The position numbers were made by a program, and so were the translations under genes. Of a DNA stretch of 64,000 nt, positions 1-8,493 are shown in pieces. The notes under the pieces were generated by a model. It saw only the letters and a program-made list of their open reading frames with translations, ran no database searches and was not told where the DNA came from. Each line of letters opens with the position of its first letter. Positions within the stretch are counted from its first letter, which is position 1. Where the stretch lies: positions 201,859 through 265,858 of the forward strand of contig DDGL01000007.1 of the NCBI GenBank assembly GCA_002337605.1, in the 5' to 3' direction. Source of the DNA: Flavobacteriaceae bacterium UBA1903 (GTDB lineage Bacteria > Bacteroidota > Bacteroidia > Flavobacteriales > Flavobacteriaceae).

Positions 1-163
1 TTGCGCTTTTTGGAACCTGAACCCAGATGGTTCGCTCTTCGTTAAGGATCTTAGAATATATAGAATCGGGTTGCCCAATACTAACTAAATCTTTTGATTG
101 TGCGCTGCTAGTAGTACCCCAAAGTACCAGTAACATACATATGCAAAGTGATTTCAATTTCAT
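1..163 (-). CDS. secreted alpha/beta hydrolase (esterase)-like protein, 5' part only
   Basis: The start codon is the ATG complementary to 161-163 and the frame stays open to the window edge, giving 54 N-terminal residues. Residues 1-22 form a signal peptide (basic start, hydrophobic core, ending in SSAQ). The next stretch, with SIYSKILNEERTIWVQVP, is like the first strand of Bacteroidota putative esterases of the IroE/esterase-D type, where a variant of ILNE.R.IWV.LP follows the signal peptide. The catalytic nucleophile would lie outside the window, so the enzyme class is an inference from a short motif. The gene reads in the same direction as the next one (241-603) but is separated by about 77 bases. 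Confidence 0.55.
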   Translation of the reverse strand, partial: MKLKSLCICMLLVLWGTTSSAQSKDLVSIGQPDSIYSKILNEERTIWVQVPKSA

Positions 164-240
164 AAGTCTTGTGTTATTTCTCAAGTATGATGAAAGAATG
201 ATTTCAAACTTGATTTTTTAATAGTTAAAATTATACGTAT

Positions 241-603
241 TTACGCGACCTCAGATTTTAAGCTCCATTTATAGAATAAGATCCCTAATCTGCCTAGTAC
301 AAATGAAAACAACCCAAACGTGATCGTTAACAACGAAACTTTTAATCCTGCCGCAAAAAGGTCTGGTCTTGTTTCACCAAGCGCTTGTGCCATATCGAAC
401 AGTTGTATGATCCCTAAAATGGAGCCCAAACACCCAATAACCAGTGCCAATAAACTTGAGTCTACGGCTAAGCCAATCATTTTTTTGGAAAGTATTTCGT
501 CTTTAGATCTGCTTAAAAAAGCTTTTACAATAAAAAATAATGACAGTAGCAGTAACACTAAAATAATATACATTACGGGTCCGCCTTCGTTTAATAAGCT
601 CAT
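241..603 (-). CDS. MotA/TolQ/ExbB-like proton-channel family membrane protein
   Basis: This is a small 120-residue inner-membrane protein with about three hydrophobic segments (roughly residues 9-28, 47-68 and 85-110). The segment with GSILGIIQLF followed by AAGLKVSLLTITFGL resembles the conserved helix pair of ExbB/TolQ/MotA (GLLGTV.G....F then a small-residue-rich T..GL helix), which conducts protons in energy-coupling complexes. It is shorter than a full ExbB (usually over 200 residues) and no ExbD/TolR partner is adjacent. I therefore treat it as a family-level call, not as the TonB energiser itself. The leader starts after a good -7 element at 633-640. Confidence 0.6.
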   Translation of the reverse strand: MSLLNEGGPVMYIILVLLLLSLFFIVKAFLSRSKDEILSKKMIGLAVDSSLLALVIGCLGSILGIIQLFDMAQALGETRPDLFAAGLKVSLLTITFGLFSFVLGRLGILFYKWSLKSEVA

Positions 604-632
604 AGTTAAAAGTTTTAAAGTTTATAATGGTT

Positions 633-640
633 CAAACATA
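633..640 (-). promoter_or_regulatory. candidate -7 promoter element (TATGTTTG)
   Basis: Read on the minus strand this is a perfect match to the Bacteroidota -7 consensus TAnnTTTG. It would give a leader of about 25 bases before the start of the ExbB-like gene at 603. No TTG at the usual -33 distance is visible, so only half of the promoter is supported. Confidence 0.4.
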
Positions 641-764
641 AGATGAAAATTGCTTTAAAAATTAGTTATGCGACTAACGACCATTTAAAGGTGCGTTTCG
701 ACAGCACTGTTAAAACTCCAACTAAACCTGTCATTCATCTATAAAAAAGTAACAGCAACAAAAA

Positions 765-1859
765 ATGCGCTATTATTGTAGCAGTATAGCATTAAAAGTG
801 AAGACAGATCTACACATACTAAAATCTCTAAAACGTACACTACGCCATATTGTATTTTGGTGTTTTATAGTAGTATTCTTCACCTCTATTTTTGGAGTTG
901 GTAACACTATGGATATAAATGTTGTTTACTTCTCGCTCTTTCTAATGCCTGTAACCATTGGCGCTACGTATGTTTCTATATACACGTTACTCCCCGATTA
1001 TTTAATTACTAAACGGTACGTTTTATTTGGGCTTTATAGTAGTTACACGGTAATTATTTTAGTTTTTGGAGCTCTTTTCTCCATCTTTTTTGCATTGGCA
1101 TTTCTGACAGATTTTAAATTTGAAAAAATGACCGTTTTAAGTAAAAGCAGCGTTTTTATAATTACCAGTATTTGTTTGGTGGTGATTGTTGTGAGTGCTT
1201 TTAAGTTATTAAAATTAAATTTAAAACAGTCTAAAAATAACGCTGCGTTAGAAGCACAGATCTTAGAAGCGCAATTAAAATTAAAAGAACAAGAACTGAA
1301 GTATCTCAAAATGCAGATCCATCCGCATTTTTTGTTTAATACGCTCAATACTATGTATGGTCTGGCATTGAAAAAAGCAGAACAAACACCAGATATGATC
1401 TTAAAGCTTTCTAATTTACTGGATTATTTGTTGTATGAAACCGAAAAACCGTTAGTTCCTATTTCCGAAGAAATTGGGCATATTGAAGATTACATCGCAC
1501 TGGAGAAGATGCGATTTAATGATACTTTGCATGTAACGATGGTTGTGGAACTAGCATCCCAGAATACGACCATTGCTCCTATGCTGTTACTTCCGTTCAT
1601 TGAAAATAGCTTTAAACATGGCAGCATCCAAAAGGGTATTTTACAAATTTATATTGAAATTAAAGAAGATCTGGGGGTGGTACATTTCCGAATAAAAAAT
1701 TCTAATGCTGTTGATACTTATTCTCAGGGTGGTATTGGGCTGGAAAATATCAAGAAACGATTGGAGCTATTGTACCCAAATAAATACAAATTATCTATAG
1801 ATACTAATGACAATGATTTTGAGGTATATCTACAACTAAAAACTACACCGAATGCCTAA
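765..1859 (+). CDS. LytS/YehU-type sensor histidine kinase
   Basis: This 364-residue membrane histidine kinase belongs to the family that pairs with LytTR regulators. Four hydrophobic segments fill about residues 30-145. A coiled stretch rich in LEAQ/LKEQE follows, and then the His_kinase (PF06580-type) motif HPHFLFNTLN at about 186-195, whose second histidine is the likely phospho-acceptor. An HATPase-like domain follows with PFIENSFKHG (N box) and GGIGLENIKKRL (G box). The stop codon overlaps the start of the response regulator at 1852 by 8 bases, so the two are translated together. The first 15-20 residues may be an over-extended start. The input signal cannot be told from sequence. Confidence 0.88.
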   Translation: MRYYCSSIALKVKTDLHILKSLKRTLRHIVFWCFIVVFFTSIFGVGNTMDINVVYFSLFLMPVTIGATYVSIYTLLPDYLITKRYVLFGLYSSYTVIILVFGALFSIFFALAFLTDFKFEKMTVLSKSSVFIITSICLVVIVVSAFKLLKLNLKQSKNNAALEAQILEAQLKLKEQELKYLKMQIHPHFLFNTLNTMYGLALKKAEQTPDMILKLSNLLDYLLYETEKPLVPISEEIGHIEDYIALEKMRFNDTLHVTMVVELASQNTTIAPMLLLPFIENSFKHGSIQKGILQIYIEIKEDLGVVHFRIKNSNAVDTYSQGGIGLENIKKRLELLYPNKYKLSIDTNDNDFEVYLQLKTTPNA

Positions 1860-2568
1860 AAGCCAACCTATTTCTTGTTTGATCGTTGATGATGAAGCGA
1901 TCGCCAGAGAGATCATTGAAACACATGTATCAAAGTTAGAAAATGTGCATGTTGTGGCAAGTTGTAGTAATGCGATCGATGCTTTTAATCATATTAGTAA
2001 CCAACAAATCGATGTCGTATTTCTGGATATTAATATGCCTGAAATTTCTGGGATTTCGTTTGCAAAATCCATTAATACCGATATTAAAGTCATTTTTACG
2101 ACTGCCTATAGAGACTATGCTGTAGCCGGTTTTGAACTCAAAGCGGTTGATTATTTGCTCAAGCCAATTTCTTTTGAACGTTTAAAAAAAGCATTAGATA
2201 CGTATGTTGATATCTATGGAAATTTAAAAGAAACAGCCACTTCGAGCCTTGAAGTTTCAGATTTTATGTTTGTACGCTCCGATCGCAAGATGATCAAAAT
2301 AGATTATGATGCTATTATTTATATTGAAAGCTATAGTGATTACTTAAAAATTCATGTAAAAAACAACACCATTGTTACACGAGAAACAATAACTGCCATT
2401 GAAGCAAAACTCCCAAAACAACAATTTTTAAGAATTCACCGATCCTATATCATCGCTATACGTTACATTCAATCATTTACGAATGAACATATTACCGTTA
2501 ACAACCAAGCACTCCCAATTAGTAGAACCTACAAGAAAGACGTTTTGCAGTTTCTCGAAAATTTTTGA
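1852..2568 (+). CDS. LytTR-family response regulator
   Basis: This 238-residue partner of the kinase just upstream has a receiver domain at residues 8-125 with the acidic pair DDE, phospho-acceptor Asp59 in FLDINMPE, the T of FTTAY and the K of LLKPI. A LytTR DNA-binding domain covers about residues 135-238 and contains the typical IHRSYIIA segment followed by ISRTYKKDVLQFLENF. Such pairs usually control envelope or surface genes by binding two direct repeats, but no target is visible here. The 3' end of this gene is duplicated as a 165-base fragment at 12997-13161. The gene converges on gapA with 15 bases between the stops. Confidence 0.9.
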   Translation: MPKSQPISCLIVDDEAIAREIIETHVSKLENVHVVASCSNAIDAFNHISNQQIDVVFLDINMPEISGISFAKSINTDIKVIFTTAYRDYAVAGFELKAVDYLLKPISFERLKKALDTYVDIYGNLKETATSSLEVSDFMFVRSDRKMIKIDYDAIIYIESYSDYLKIHVKNNTIVTRETITAIEAKLPKQQFLRIHRSYIIAIRYIQSFTNEHITVNNQALPISRTYKKDVLQFLENF

Positions 2569-2583
2569 TATGATGTAAGCCGT

Positions 2584-3579
2584 CTATAACGAATGGACAT
2601 GCAGCGCCAAATCAATCAATTTTGCTGAATAGCCATATTCATTATCGTACCAAGCAATCAATTTAAAAAAGTTCTTATTAAGTGCAATACCTGCTTCTGC
2701 ATCAAAATTACAAGTATGTACATCACTTCGAAAATCCATTGATACTACGGGAGCATCGGTAAACGACACAATTCCTTTGTAAGCATCTTTTGCAGCATCT
2801 TTAAATAGCTGTTTCACTTCAGCTTCTGTAGCAGCTTTTTGAGTTCGAACCGTTAAGTCAACAACAGATACATCAACAGTAGGTACTCTAAAGGCCATCC
2901 CTGTAAGTTTGCCTTTTAATGCGGGAATTACTTTGGTAACGGCAACGGCTGCACCTGTGGAAGAAGGAATGATATTAGCCAGGCCACTCCTGCCTAACCT
3001 ATAATTTTTTCGAGAAGGTTGATCTACCGTAGTTTGTGTAGCCGTAAGAGCATGTACTGTGGTCATTAAGCCTTCTACTATTCCCAAATTATCATGAATT
3101 ATTTTCGCCATGGGTGCCAAGCAATTTGTGGTGCAGCTAGCGTTACTTACAATCGTATCTGTAGTGGTGACGTCATGATGATTCACACCCATTACGAACA
3201 TTGGTGCCGACTTGGATGGTGCAGAAATCACTACCTTTTTAGCTCCTGCCTTTAGGTGTGCATTTGCGGTGTCGAGTTCAGTAAAGATTCCTGTACATTC
3301 CAGTACTACATCAACTGATAAATCCCCCCATGGAAGATTACCGGGATCTCGTTCTGCTGATACATGTATAACAGAATCATTCACAATGAGTTTTCCATCT
3401 TCAACGGCAACGTTCTCTGGAAATTTCCCATGTACCGAATCATATTGTAATAAGTAAGCAAGGTGATCTACATCTAACAGATCATTGATGGCTACTACCT
3501 GAATGTTTTTATTTTGAGCGGCAATTCTGAACGCGATCCTCCCGATGCGGCCAAAGCCGTTTATTGCAATTTTAAGCAT
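2584..3579 (-). CDS. gapA: type I glyceraldehyde-3-phosphate dehydrogenase
   Basis: This 331-residue glycolytic enzyme oxidises and phosphorylates glyceraldehyde-3-phosphate with NAD. The N-terminal Rossmann motif INGFGRIGR, the catalytic cysteine in SNASCTTNC (about residue 150), TVHALTATQ and WYDNEYGYS near the C-terminus are all present, and the length is normal. It is the last gene of the minus-strand sugar operon, 22 bases behind pfkA, so it is probably co-expressed with sucrose catabolism. Its position next to transporter and invertase genes suggests a pathway-dedicated copy. Whether a second gap exists elsewhere cannot be seen here. Confidence 0.95.
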   Translation of the reverse strand: MLKIAINGFGRIGRIAFRIAAQNKNIQVVAINDLLDVDHLAYLLQYDSVHGKFPENVAVEDGKLIVNDSVIHVSAERDPGNLPWGDLSVDVVLECTGIFTELDTANAHLKAGAKKVVISAPSKSAPMFVMGVNHHDVTTTDTIVSNASCTTNCLAPMAKIIHDNLGIVEGLMTTVHALTATQTTVDQPSRKNYRLGRSGLANIIPSSTGAAVAVTKVIPALKGKLTGMAFRVPTVDVSVVDLTVRTQKAATEAEVKQLFKDAAKDAYKGIVSFTDAPVVSMDFRSDVHTCNFDAEAGIALNKNFFKLIAWYDNEYGYSAKLIDLALHVHSL

Positions 3580-3601
3580 ATGTGATTTTTTTTAGTTTAT
3601 T

Positions 3602-4576
3602 TTATATTGAAGTTATGTCTGCTACGCGTAATAAACTTTCGTCTATTTTGTGGCCACCTCGTAATACTTCCCGAAGTGGAACAGAAACTATTTGGTTATG
3701 GTTAATACCCATCATATTATTGTATTCACCATTTAATAATGTGTCTACAGCAGCAACCCCTAGCCTACTTGCCAATACCCGGTCATAACAACTAGGCGCG
3801 CCTCCTCTTTGAATGTGCCCTAAGACAGTTACTTTACACTCGTATTCTTCCAAGTGTTCACGTATGTATTCGGCAAGTCCTAAAATATTTTTCCCTATTT
3901 GATCTCCTTCTGCTACTACCACAATACTGGAGGATTTTCCTGACGCTTTACTACGCTTTAGTGAGGCTATTAATCGCTCTCTTCCCATATCCTGTTCAGG
4001 AATTAATATTTCTTCAGCACCTGCGCCAACACCTGCGTTGAGAGCTATGTCGCCAGCATCTCTTCCCATCACCTCGACTAAAAAAAGGCGGTTATGTGAG
4101 ATAGCAGTATCTCTAATTTTATCGATAGCATTTACCACAGTATTTAGGGCCGTGTCGTATCCAATGGTGAAATCGGTACCATTTATATCATTATCTATAG
4201 TGCCTGGTATACCTACCACTGGAAAATTAAACTCTCCATGAAATATCAACGCTCCAGTGAATGTACCATCGCCACCAATCACTACAAGGGCGTCTATAGC
4301 GTTGTTTTTTAAATTATTGAATGCTTTTTGTCGTCCCTCTTTAGTATGGAATGCTTTAGAACGTGCCGATTTTAAGAACGTACCGCCACGATTAATAATG
4401 TTTTTAACCGAACGGGCATCAAGGGGTTCAAAATCTCCTTCAATCAGCCCTTCATAACCTCTATAAATGCCTATGCAATCTAATTTATGATATGCACAAG
4501 CGCGTACCACAGCCCTAATGGCTGCATTCATTCCTGGAGCGTCTCCTCCACTTGTTAAAACTCCTATTTTTTTCAT
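3602..4576 (-). CDS. pfkA: ATP-dependent 6-phosphofructokinase
   Basis: This 324-residue enzyme phosphorylates fructose-6-phosphate to the 1,6-bisphosphate. It shows the nucleotide-binding TSGGDAPGMNAAIR, GGDGTFTGA (Gly after GGD marks the ATP-using type; pyrophosphate enzymes carry Asp), the catalytic PGTIDNDI, the substrate-binding EVMGRDAGDIA and HIQRGGAPS. The length fits the bacterial allosteric PFK-A group. It lies 38 bases behind the fructokinase and 22 before gapA in the same operon, which places it directly in the flow of fructose and glucose released by the invertase-like gene. Confidence 0.95.
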   Translation of the reverse strand: MKKIGVLTSGGDAPGMNAAIRAVVRACAYHKLDCIGIYRGYEGLIEGDFEPLDARSVKNIINRGGTFLKSARSKAFHTKEGRQKAFNNLKNNAIDALVVIGGDGTFTGALIFHGEFNFPVVGIPGTIDNDINGTDFTIGYDTALNTVVNAIDKIRDTAISHNRLFLVEVMGRDAGDIALNAGVGAGAEEILIPEQDMGRERLIASLKRSKASGKSSSIVVVAEGDQIGKNILGLAEYIREHLEEYECKVTVLGHIQRGGAPSCYDRVLASRLGVAAVDTLLNGEYNNMMGINHNQIVSVPLREVLRGGHKIDESLLRVADITSI

Positions 4577-4614
4577 TTGAAATTTTAATTATAAAATGAA
4601 TTTTTCCTTACCTA

Positions 4615-5553
4615 CTAATTATTTTGTGAATTTAGTAACTGACTTATCACATTGATATTGTTAGGTAGCCTTCCTACGTGTTGCAATTTTAATGCAGCTA
4701 GTTTAAGTGCAATTTCCAGACAGGATTGAAGCGGTTTTTCAATGACATAAGAATACAGAAAGCCACTCCAAAAAGCATCTCCAGCACCGGTAGCGTCCAT
4801 TACTTCATTAATTTTCTCTGCGGGTAATACAATGGTGTTTTTTCCTTCTTCTGATAATTTTACACCGTTAGCACCTAACGTCAGACAAACAATCTGGGAT
4901 CCGTGCTTATGAAAATAATTGAAAATTTCTTCGTGTGGCATATTTTTATCAAAGTAGCGTTTCATATCATCTTCACTTACCTTTATCAATGGATTGAATT
5001 TACAATAGGCCTCAATGGTTTGTTTAGCCTCTTCCCTATCATTCCATATTTTTTGCGAATAATTAATGTCTATGCTTAATTTACAACCCAAATTATAAGC
5101 TTCTTCTGCCTTTTCTAAAATAGTAGCTCTCGCTGGATTTTTACTTAGTGCAAAACATGTGGTGTGAAAGATTTTTAATCCCTTTAGTATTTCAGAAGGG
5201 AATTGCTCTCTAATGATTTGACTATCTGAAGCTCTATATGGAATAAAATCTGGCGTATCAGTCGCTCTAGAAATAAATATGGTACTAGTAGGTAAGTTTG
5301 CTTCTCTTCTAACAAATGTTGTGTCTATATTAATTTCACTAACCCGATGTAGAATATAATCTCCCAAACCATCATTACCAACAGTGGCTATAAGTCTAGG
5401 GTGTAAACCCAATCTTGCTAGATTCATGGCAACGTTTGTTACAGAACCACCAAGGTACCTATGATAGTCGCGGGTATCCCTGATGGAAGTATTTTTCTCG
5501 TGGCCGATAAAATCAACCAGTGCTTCCCCCACACAAATAATATCGTTCTTCAT
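4615..5553 (-). CDS. PfkB-family sugar kinase, probably fructokinase
   Basis: This 312-residue ribokinase-fold kinase begins DIICVGEALVDFIG, carries the GG hinge in YLGGSVTNVAMNLARLG and ends with the PfkB signature around DATGAGDAFWSGFL (Asp is the catalytic base, GAGD the anion hole). The family phosphorylates fructose, ribose, nucleosides and others; the call of fructokinase rests on context. It sits 7 bases behind the GH100-like invertase, after a SUT-type permease, and before pfkA and gapA. Fructose set free from sucrose needs exactly this step before PfkA. Confidence 0.85.
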   Translation of the reverse strand: MKNDIICVGEALVDFIGHEKNTSIRDTRDYHRYLGGSVTNVAMNLARLGLHPRLIATVGNDGLGDYILHRVSEINIDTTFVRREANLPTSTIFISRATDTPDFIPYRASDSQIIREQFPSEILKGLKIFHTTCFALSKNPARATILEKAEEAYNLGCKLSIDINYSQKIWNDREEAKQTIEAYCKFNPLIKVSEDDMKRYFDKNMPHEEIFNYFHKHGSQIVCLTLGANGVKLSEEGKNTIVLPAEKINEVMDATGAGDAFWSGFLYSYVIEKPLQSCLEIALKLAALKLQHVGRLPNNINVISQLLNSQNN

Positions 5554-5560
5554 AGCTTTG

Positions 5561-6733
5561 TTATATTAATAGCCGTTTACCTCTATTGTACTGCGTTGCC
5601 AATATCTGACCTGCTGCACTCCAGGTACAAAGTTTAACTCCATTTGGTGTTCCCTTTTTTGTGTTGAAATTTTCGTAAAAACCATAATCTTCTTTTACAT
5701 TCAACATTTCAATAGCTGCGATGATTTCTTCTAAGGCATCAGGTAATTTTTCTGAAATAGCCATTCCATAAAATCCGTTTACCATCTGCCATGTGCCGCC
5801 GTTATGGAATTCGTAGGGATAGTTCCTAAACTCATATTTGCAGTTGTGTTCCAATAGCTTCCAATCTTCGTCATTCTGAAAAATAGGTTTCCAGAAGGCT
5901 GGTAATAACTGTAACTTTAAAGATTTCCGAAGTTCTTCGGCATACATGATTTGATTTTCTCTAAATGATGCATCTCCTAATTCTAGAAGAATCGCTATAG
6001 AATTTCCGAAGGCATCAAACATGGTTTGATAGCCTGACGGATTTATAGATGCCATCCAGTATGGCTTATTATTTAGCGATTTATAGGCCCTGGGATGGTA
6101 TGGATGTAAGTTTTTTCCTTTTGTGTAATTAGCCTCTATAATTGTTTTAATAGCCTTAATTTTTTCTGAAACGTCTGTAGAAGGTTGTATGGCTTGGTAA
6201 CAGCGTAATGCCCATAAGCGAAGCACTTGGTCATAAAAAATATGCCCTTCGGTAATATACTCATCTGCCCAATTTCCAGACCTGGGTACATATATGAGAT
6301 GGTTGTTGTTGAATTCCCAGGCTTGCAAAAGTTGAAATCCTTTCTCTATATTGGTTTTCATTTCGGTAAAAAACTCCGTGTCATTTGTGCTCCACGTATA
6401 ATTACAAACCCCAACAATAAACCAGGAAATAGTGTCTACCCTACCTGCAAGTCCGCCAAAACTCACCTCTGTTTCTTCATTTTCTTTAAAATATACATTG
6501 GAAGGAATATGTCCCAGTTCATGTTGATGATTTGCGAGTGTGGTTAAGGTGTTTTTAAAATTTTGCACCAACTTTTCGTCCTCATCTAATAGTGCAGCCA
6601 AGCCACAGATAACACCATCCCGAGCCCAAATACGCTTGTAGTTCGAAACAGATTCTGCGCTCGCTAAAAACCCATTTTCACTACTAGCTGTGTGCAATAA
6701 TTCTATTGCTTTATTGTAAATGATTGACTTCAT
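5561..6733 (-). CDS. GH100-like (alpha/alpha)6-barrel glycoside hydrolase, probable neutral/alkaline invertase
   Basis: This is a 390-residue cytoplasmic protein without a signal peptide. Such proteins are often labelled amylo-alpha-1,6-glucosidase, but the motifs line up in order with plant and cyanobacterial neutral invertases as I remember them: RIWARDGV (Asp39, candidate acid), FDAFGNSIAIL (compare FR.F.LGN.IAIL), EFHNGGTW near 306-313 (compare YHNGGSWP) and a C-terminal TWSAAGQILA (compare TWSIAGYLVA). GH100 enzymes split sucrose into glucose and fructose. The gene starts 1 base after the stop of the sucrose-permease-like gene and is followed 7 bases later by a fructokinase-like gene, which supports sucrose as substrate. 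A debranching or trehalase-like activity is the alternative. It is shorter than plant GH100 enzymes. Confidence 0.7.
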   Translation of the reverse strand: MKSIIYNKAIELLHTASSENGFLASAESVSNYKRIWARDGVICGLAALLDEDEKLVQNFKNTLTTLANHQHELGHIPSNVYFKENEETEVSFGGLAGRVDTISWFIVGVCNYTWSTNDTEFFTEMKTNIEKGFQLLQAWEFNNNHLIYVPRSGNWADEYITEGHIFYDQVLRLWALRCYQAIQPSTDVSEKIKAIKTIIEANYTKGKNLHPYHPRAYKSLNNKPYWMASINPSGYQTMFDAFGNSIAILLELGDASFRENQIMYAEELRKSLKLQLLPAFWKPIFQNDEDWKLLEHNCKYEFRNYPYEFHNGGTWQMVNGFYGMAISEKLPDALEEIIAAIEMLNVKEDYGFYENFNTKKGTPNGVKLCTWSAAGQILATQYNRGKRLLI

Positions 6734-6734
6734 T

Positions 6735-8045
6735 TTATTTAAGTACTTCGTATTTCTTATTCACTTTTATGAGCATTGTACAGAACGCTGCTATTATCAG
6801 TAATACACCGGCAAACGTGATTGCATTTCTAGGGTCGTTATCTAAAAAGGTTCTAAGAACGAAACCAAAGGACAGGTTTTGGAATATCATAGGTAAAACA
6901 ATCATCATATTGATTATTCCCATATATACGCCATAGCGTTCTTTTGGAATGTCTTCAACCACCATTAGATATGGAATTCCCATCATACTTGCCCAACCAA
7001 TTCCAAAACCGGTAATAGCAAAAAAGAGCAACCCTTGTGTTTCAATTTGTGGAAATGCTAAAAACCCAATAGCCGCTAGAAGTAAACATACAATATGTAC
7101 TTTTTTAGCGCTATATTTTTTAGCAAAACCTACCAATGCAAATGCCACTAAGAATGTAACAACATTATACCAACCATTCACCAAACCTGTCCAACTCACA
7201 GCTTGCTCATAGGCTTCTGGATTGCTCGCTGGGGTTGCGTTATATACTGACAATGCTACACTTTTTGAAGAATTTTGCCAGTAACAAAACAACGCGTACC
7301 ATTGAAATAGATACACCAAGGCCAATTGCCACATTACCTTCGGCATATCTTTGATTGCCGAAAATATTTCAATAAGCGGATGAAACAGCCCTCTTTTCTC
7401 AGCTTTCAAAGCTGCTAGTTCTTCTGGAGTTGGAGGAATTTCTTTAGTAGTTTTCATACTCCAAAGAATGGATCCTATAGAACAAATTGCACCTAAGAAA
7501 AAAGATGCATATACCCAGGTTGGTAAAGATCCTGTGGTACCCAAAAAGATCAAAGGAAATATGAACAATGAAACATTTGCTAATGTTTGCCCAAACCCAG
7601 TAAAAAAGCTTTGCATTTGAAAACCAATAGGGTGCTGGTCTTTATCTAATTTATCTGCAATAAAAGCGCGATAAGGCTCCATAGCTGTGTTGTTACCTGC
7701 ATCGAGAATCCATAATAAACCTGCTGCCATCCATAACGAACTACTAAATGGAAAGGCCAGTAATGCCAAGCTGCACAAAATAGCCCCAACTAAGAAATAA
7801 GGCTTTCTTCTTCCCAACCAGGGCACCCAGGTTTTATCACTTAGGGCACCTACCAAAGGTTGTACTAATAAACCTGTAACCGGACCTGCAAGATGCAAGA
7901 TTGGTATCTGGTCTGCACTCGCACCTAAAAAATCGTAAATAGGTGTTACTGCACTTTGTTGTAAACCAAAACTGTATTGAATCCCGAAAAATCCAACATT
8001 CATATTCAGTATTTGCCAAAAGCTTAACTTAGGTTTTTTTAGCAT
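6735..8045 (-). CDS. SLC45/SUT-type MFS sugar permease (sucrose:H+ symporter-like)
   Basis: This inner-membrane transporter of about 436 residues has 12 predicted helices. I start it at the ATG complementary to 8043-8045; the GTG just before it abuts the upstream stop. The N-terminal half carries the hallmark of the glycoside-pentoside-hexuronide/SUT group: GPVTGLLVQPLVGALSD, then LGRRKPYF, then EPYRAFIAD. Plant sucrose transporters have GP.SGL.VQP.VG..SD and GRRRPF at the same points. It would carry an intact disaccharide from periplasm to cytoplasm, where the adjacent GH100-like enzyme can hydrolyse it. Substrate is inferred from motif and neighbours. Confidence 0.82.
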   Translation of the reverse strand: MLKKPKLSFWQILNMNVGFFGIQYSFGLQQSAVTPIYDFLGASADQIPILHLAGPVTGLLVQPLVGALSDKTWVPWLGRRKPYFLVGAILCSLALLAFPFSSSLWMAAGLLWILDAGNNTAMEPYRAFIADKLDKDQHPIGFQMQSFFTGFGQTLANVSLFIFPLIFLGTTGSLPTWVYASFFLGAICSIGSILWSMKTTKEIPPTPEELAALKAEKRGLFHPLIEIFSAIKDMPKVMWQLALVYLFQWYALFCYWQNSSKSVALSVYNATPASNPEAYEQAVSWTGLVNGWYNVVTFLVAFALVGFAKKYSAKKVHIVCLLLAAIGFLAFPQIETQGLLFFAITGFGIGWASMMGIPYLMVVEDIPKERYGVYMGIINMMIVLPMIFQNLSFGFVLRTFLDNDPRNAITFAGVLLIIAAFCTMLIKVNKKYEVLK

Positions 8046-8048
8046 CAC

Positions 8049-8396
8049 CTACTTTTTTTGAATTAATAATGTAAGAAAAGTGTCAAAGTCTTGATTGTTT
8101 ATGAATACCTTTCCTGAGTGGTCAACTACAGGTAAGGAAACATTTGAAGTGGAGAGACCATTTTCTTTCATTTTATATAACATTTCCTGTAACCTGATTT
8201 CGTCTTTATCTATGTCATAGTAAACGAAAGCAATATTATGGTCTTTTAAATAGGCTTTGGTTTCTAAACAATAATGACAAGTATCACTACCGTAAATAAT
8301 TAAATTCGGTGTATTAGAAGTAGTATTATTACTTTCAAAACTTTGGCCAGAAGCCATACTTGTAACACATAGAAAAAAGATATACAGAAGTTTCAT
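8049..8396 (-). CDS. periplasmic glutaredoxin/thioredoxin-like protein
   Basis: This 115-residue protein has a signal peptide (residues 1-18, ending SGQS) and one thioredoxin-fold domain. The active-site motif is CHYC within GSDTCHYCLETKAYL, the cis-proline is in VSLPVVDHSG, and YYDID matches glutaredoxin strand 2. It is exported, so it may reduce or reshuffle disulfides in the periplasm. It lies between the TonB receptor and the sucrose-permease-like gene, directly abutting the latter. Why a sugar operon should carry a redox protein is not obvious; the receptor has a vicinal cysteine pair (CC in GNCCQRS), which is a possible but untested client. Confidence 0.75.
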   Translation of the reverse strand: MKLLYIFFLCVTSMASGQSFESNNTTSNTPNLIIYGSDTCHYCLETKAYLKDHNIAFVYYDIDKDEIRLQEMLYKMKENGLSTSNVSLPVVDHSGKVFINNQDFDTFLTLLIQKK

Positions 8397-8411
8397 GTTT
8401 AAAAATTTAAT

Positions 8412-8453
8412 TAAAAAGAGCCAATGAAGTGTTATTCTAGCATTGACTCTTTT
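8412..8453 (-). terminator. intrinsic terminator/attenuator between TonB receptor and downstream sugar genes
   Basis: On the minus strand AAAAGAGTCAATG (complement of 8441-8453) pairs with CATTGGCTCTTTT (complement of 8414-8426), a 13-bp stem with one G-U pair and a 14-base loop, followed by T residues. It sits after the receptor stop and before the glutaredoxin-like gene. It should lower read-through, giving much receptor mRNA and less of the cytoplasmic enzymes. It could equally be an mRNA-stabilising hairpin. Confidence 0.65.
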
Positions 8454-8493
8454 AACATTAACACTAAATCAGTGTGGCTAATACTCTTTCCTA

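Noticed and set aside
5561..6733. Glycogen debranching enzyme (amylo-alpha-1,6-glucosidase)
   Set aside because: The motif order FDAFGN, FHNGGTW and TWSAAGQ fits GH100 neutral invertases better, and the neighbours handle sucrose and fructose, not glycogen.
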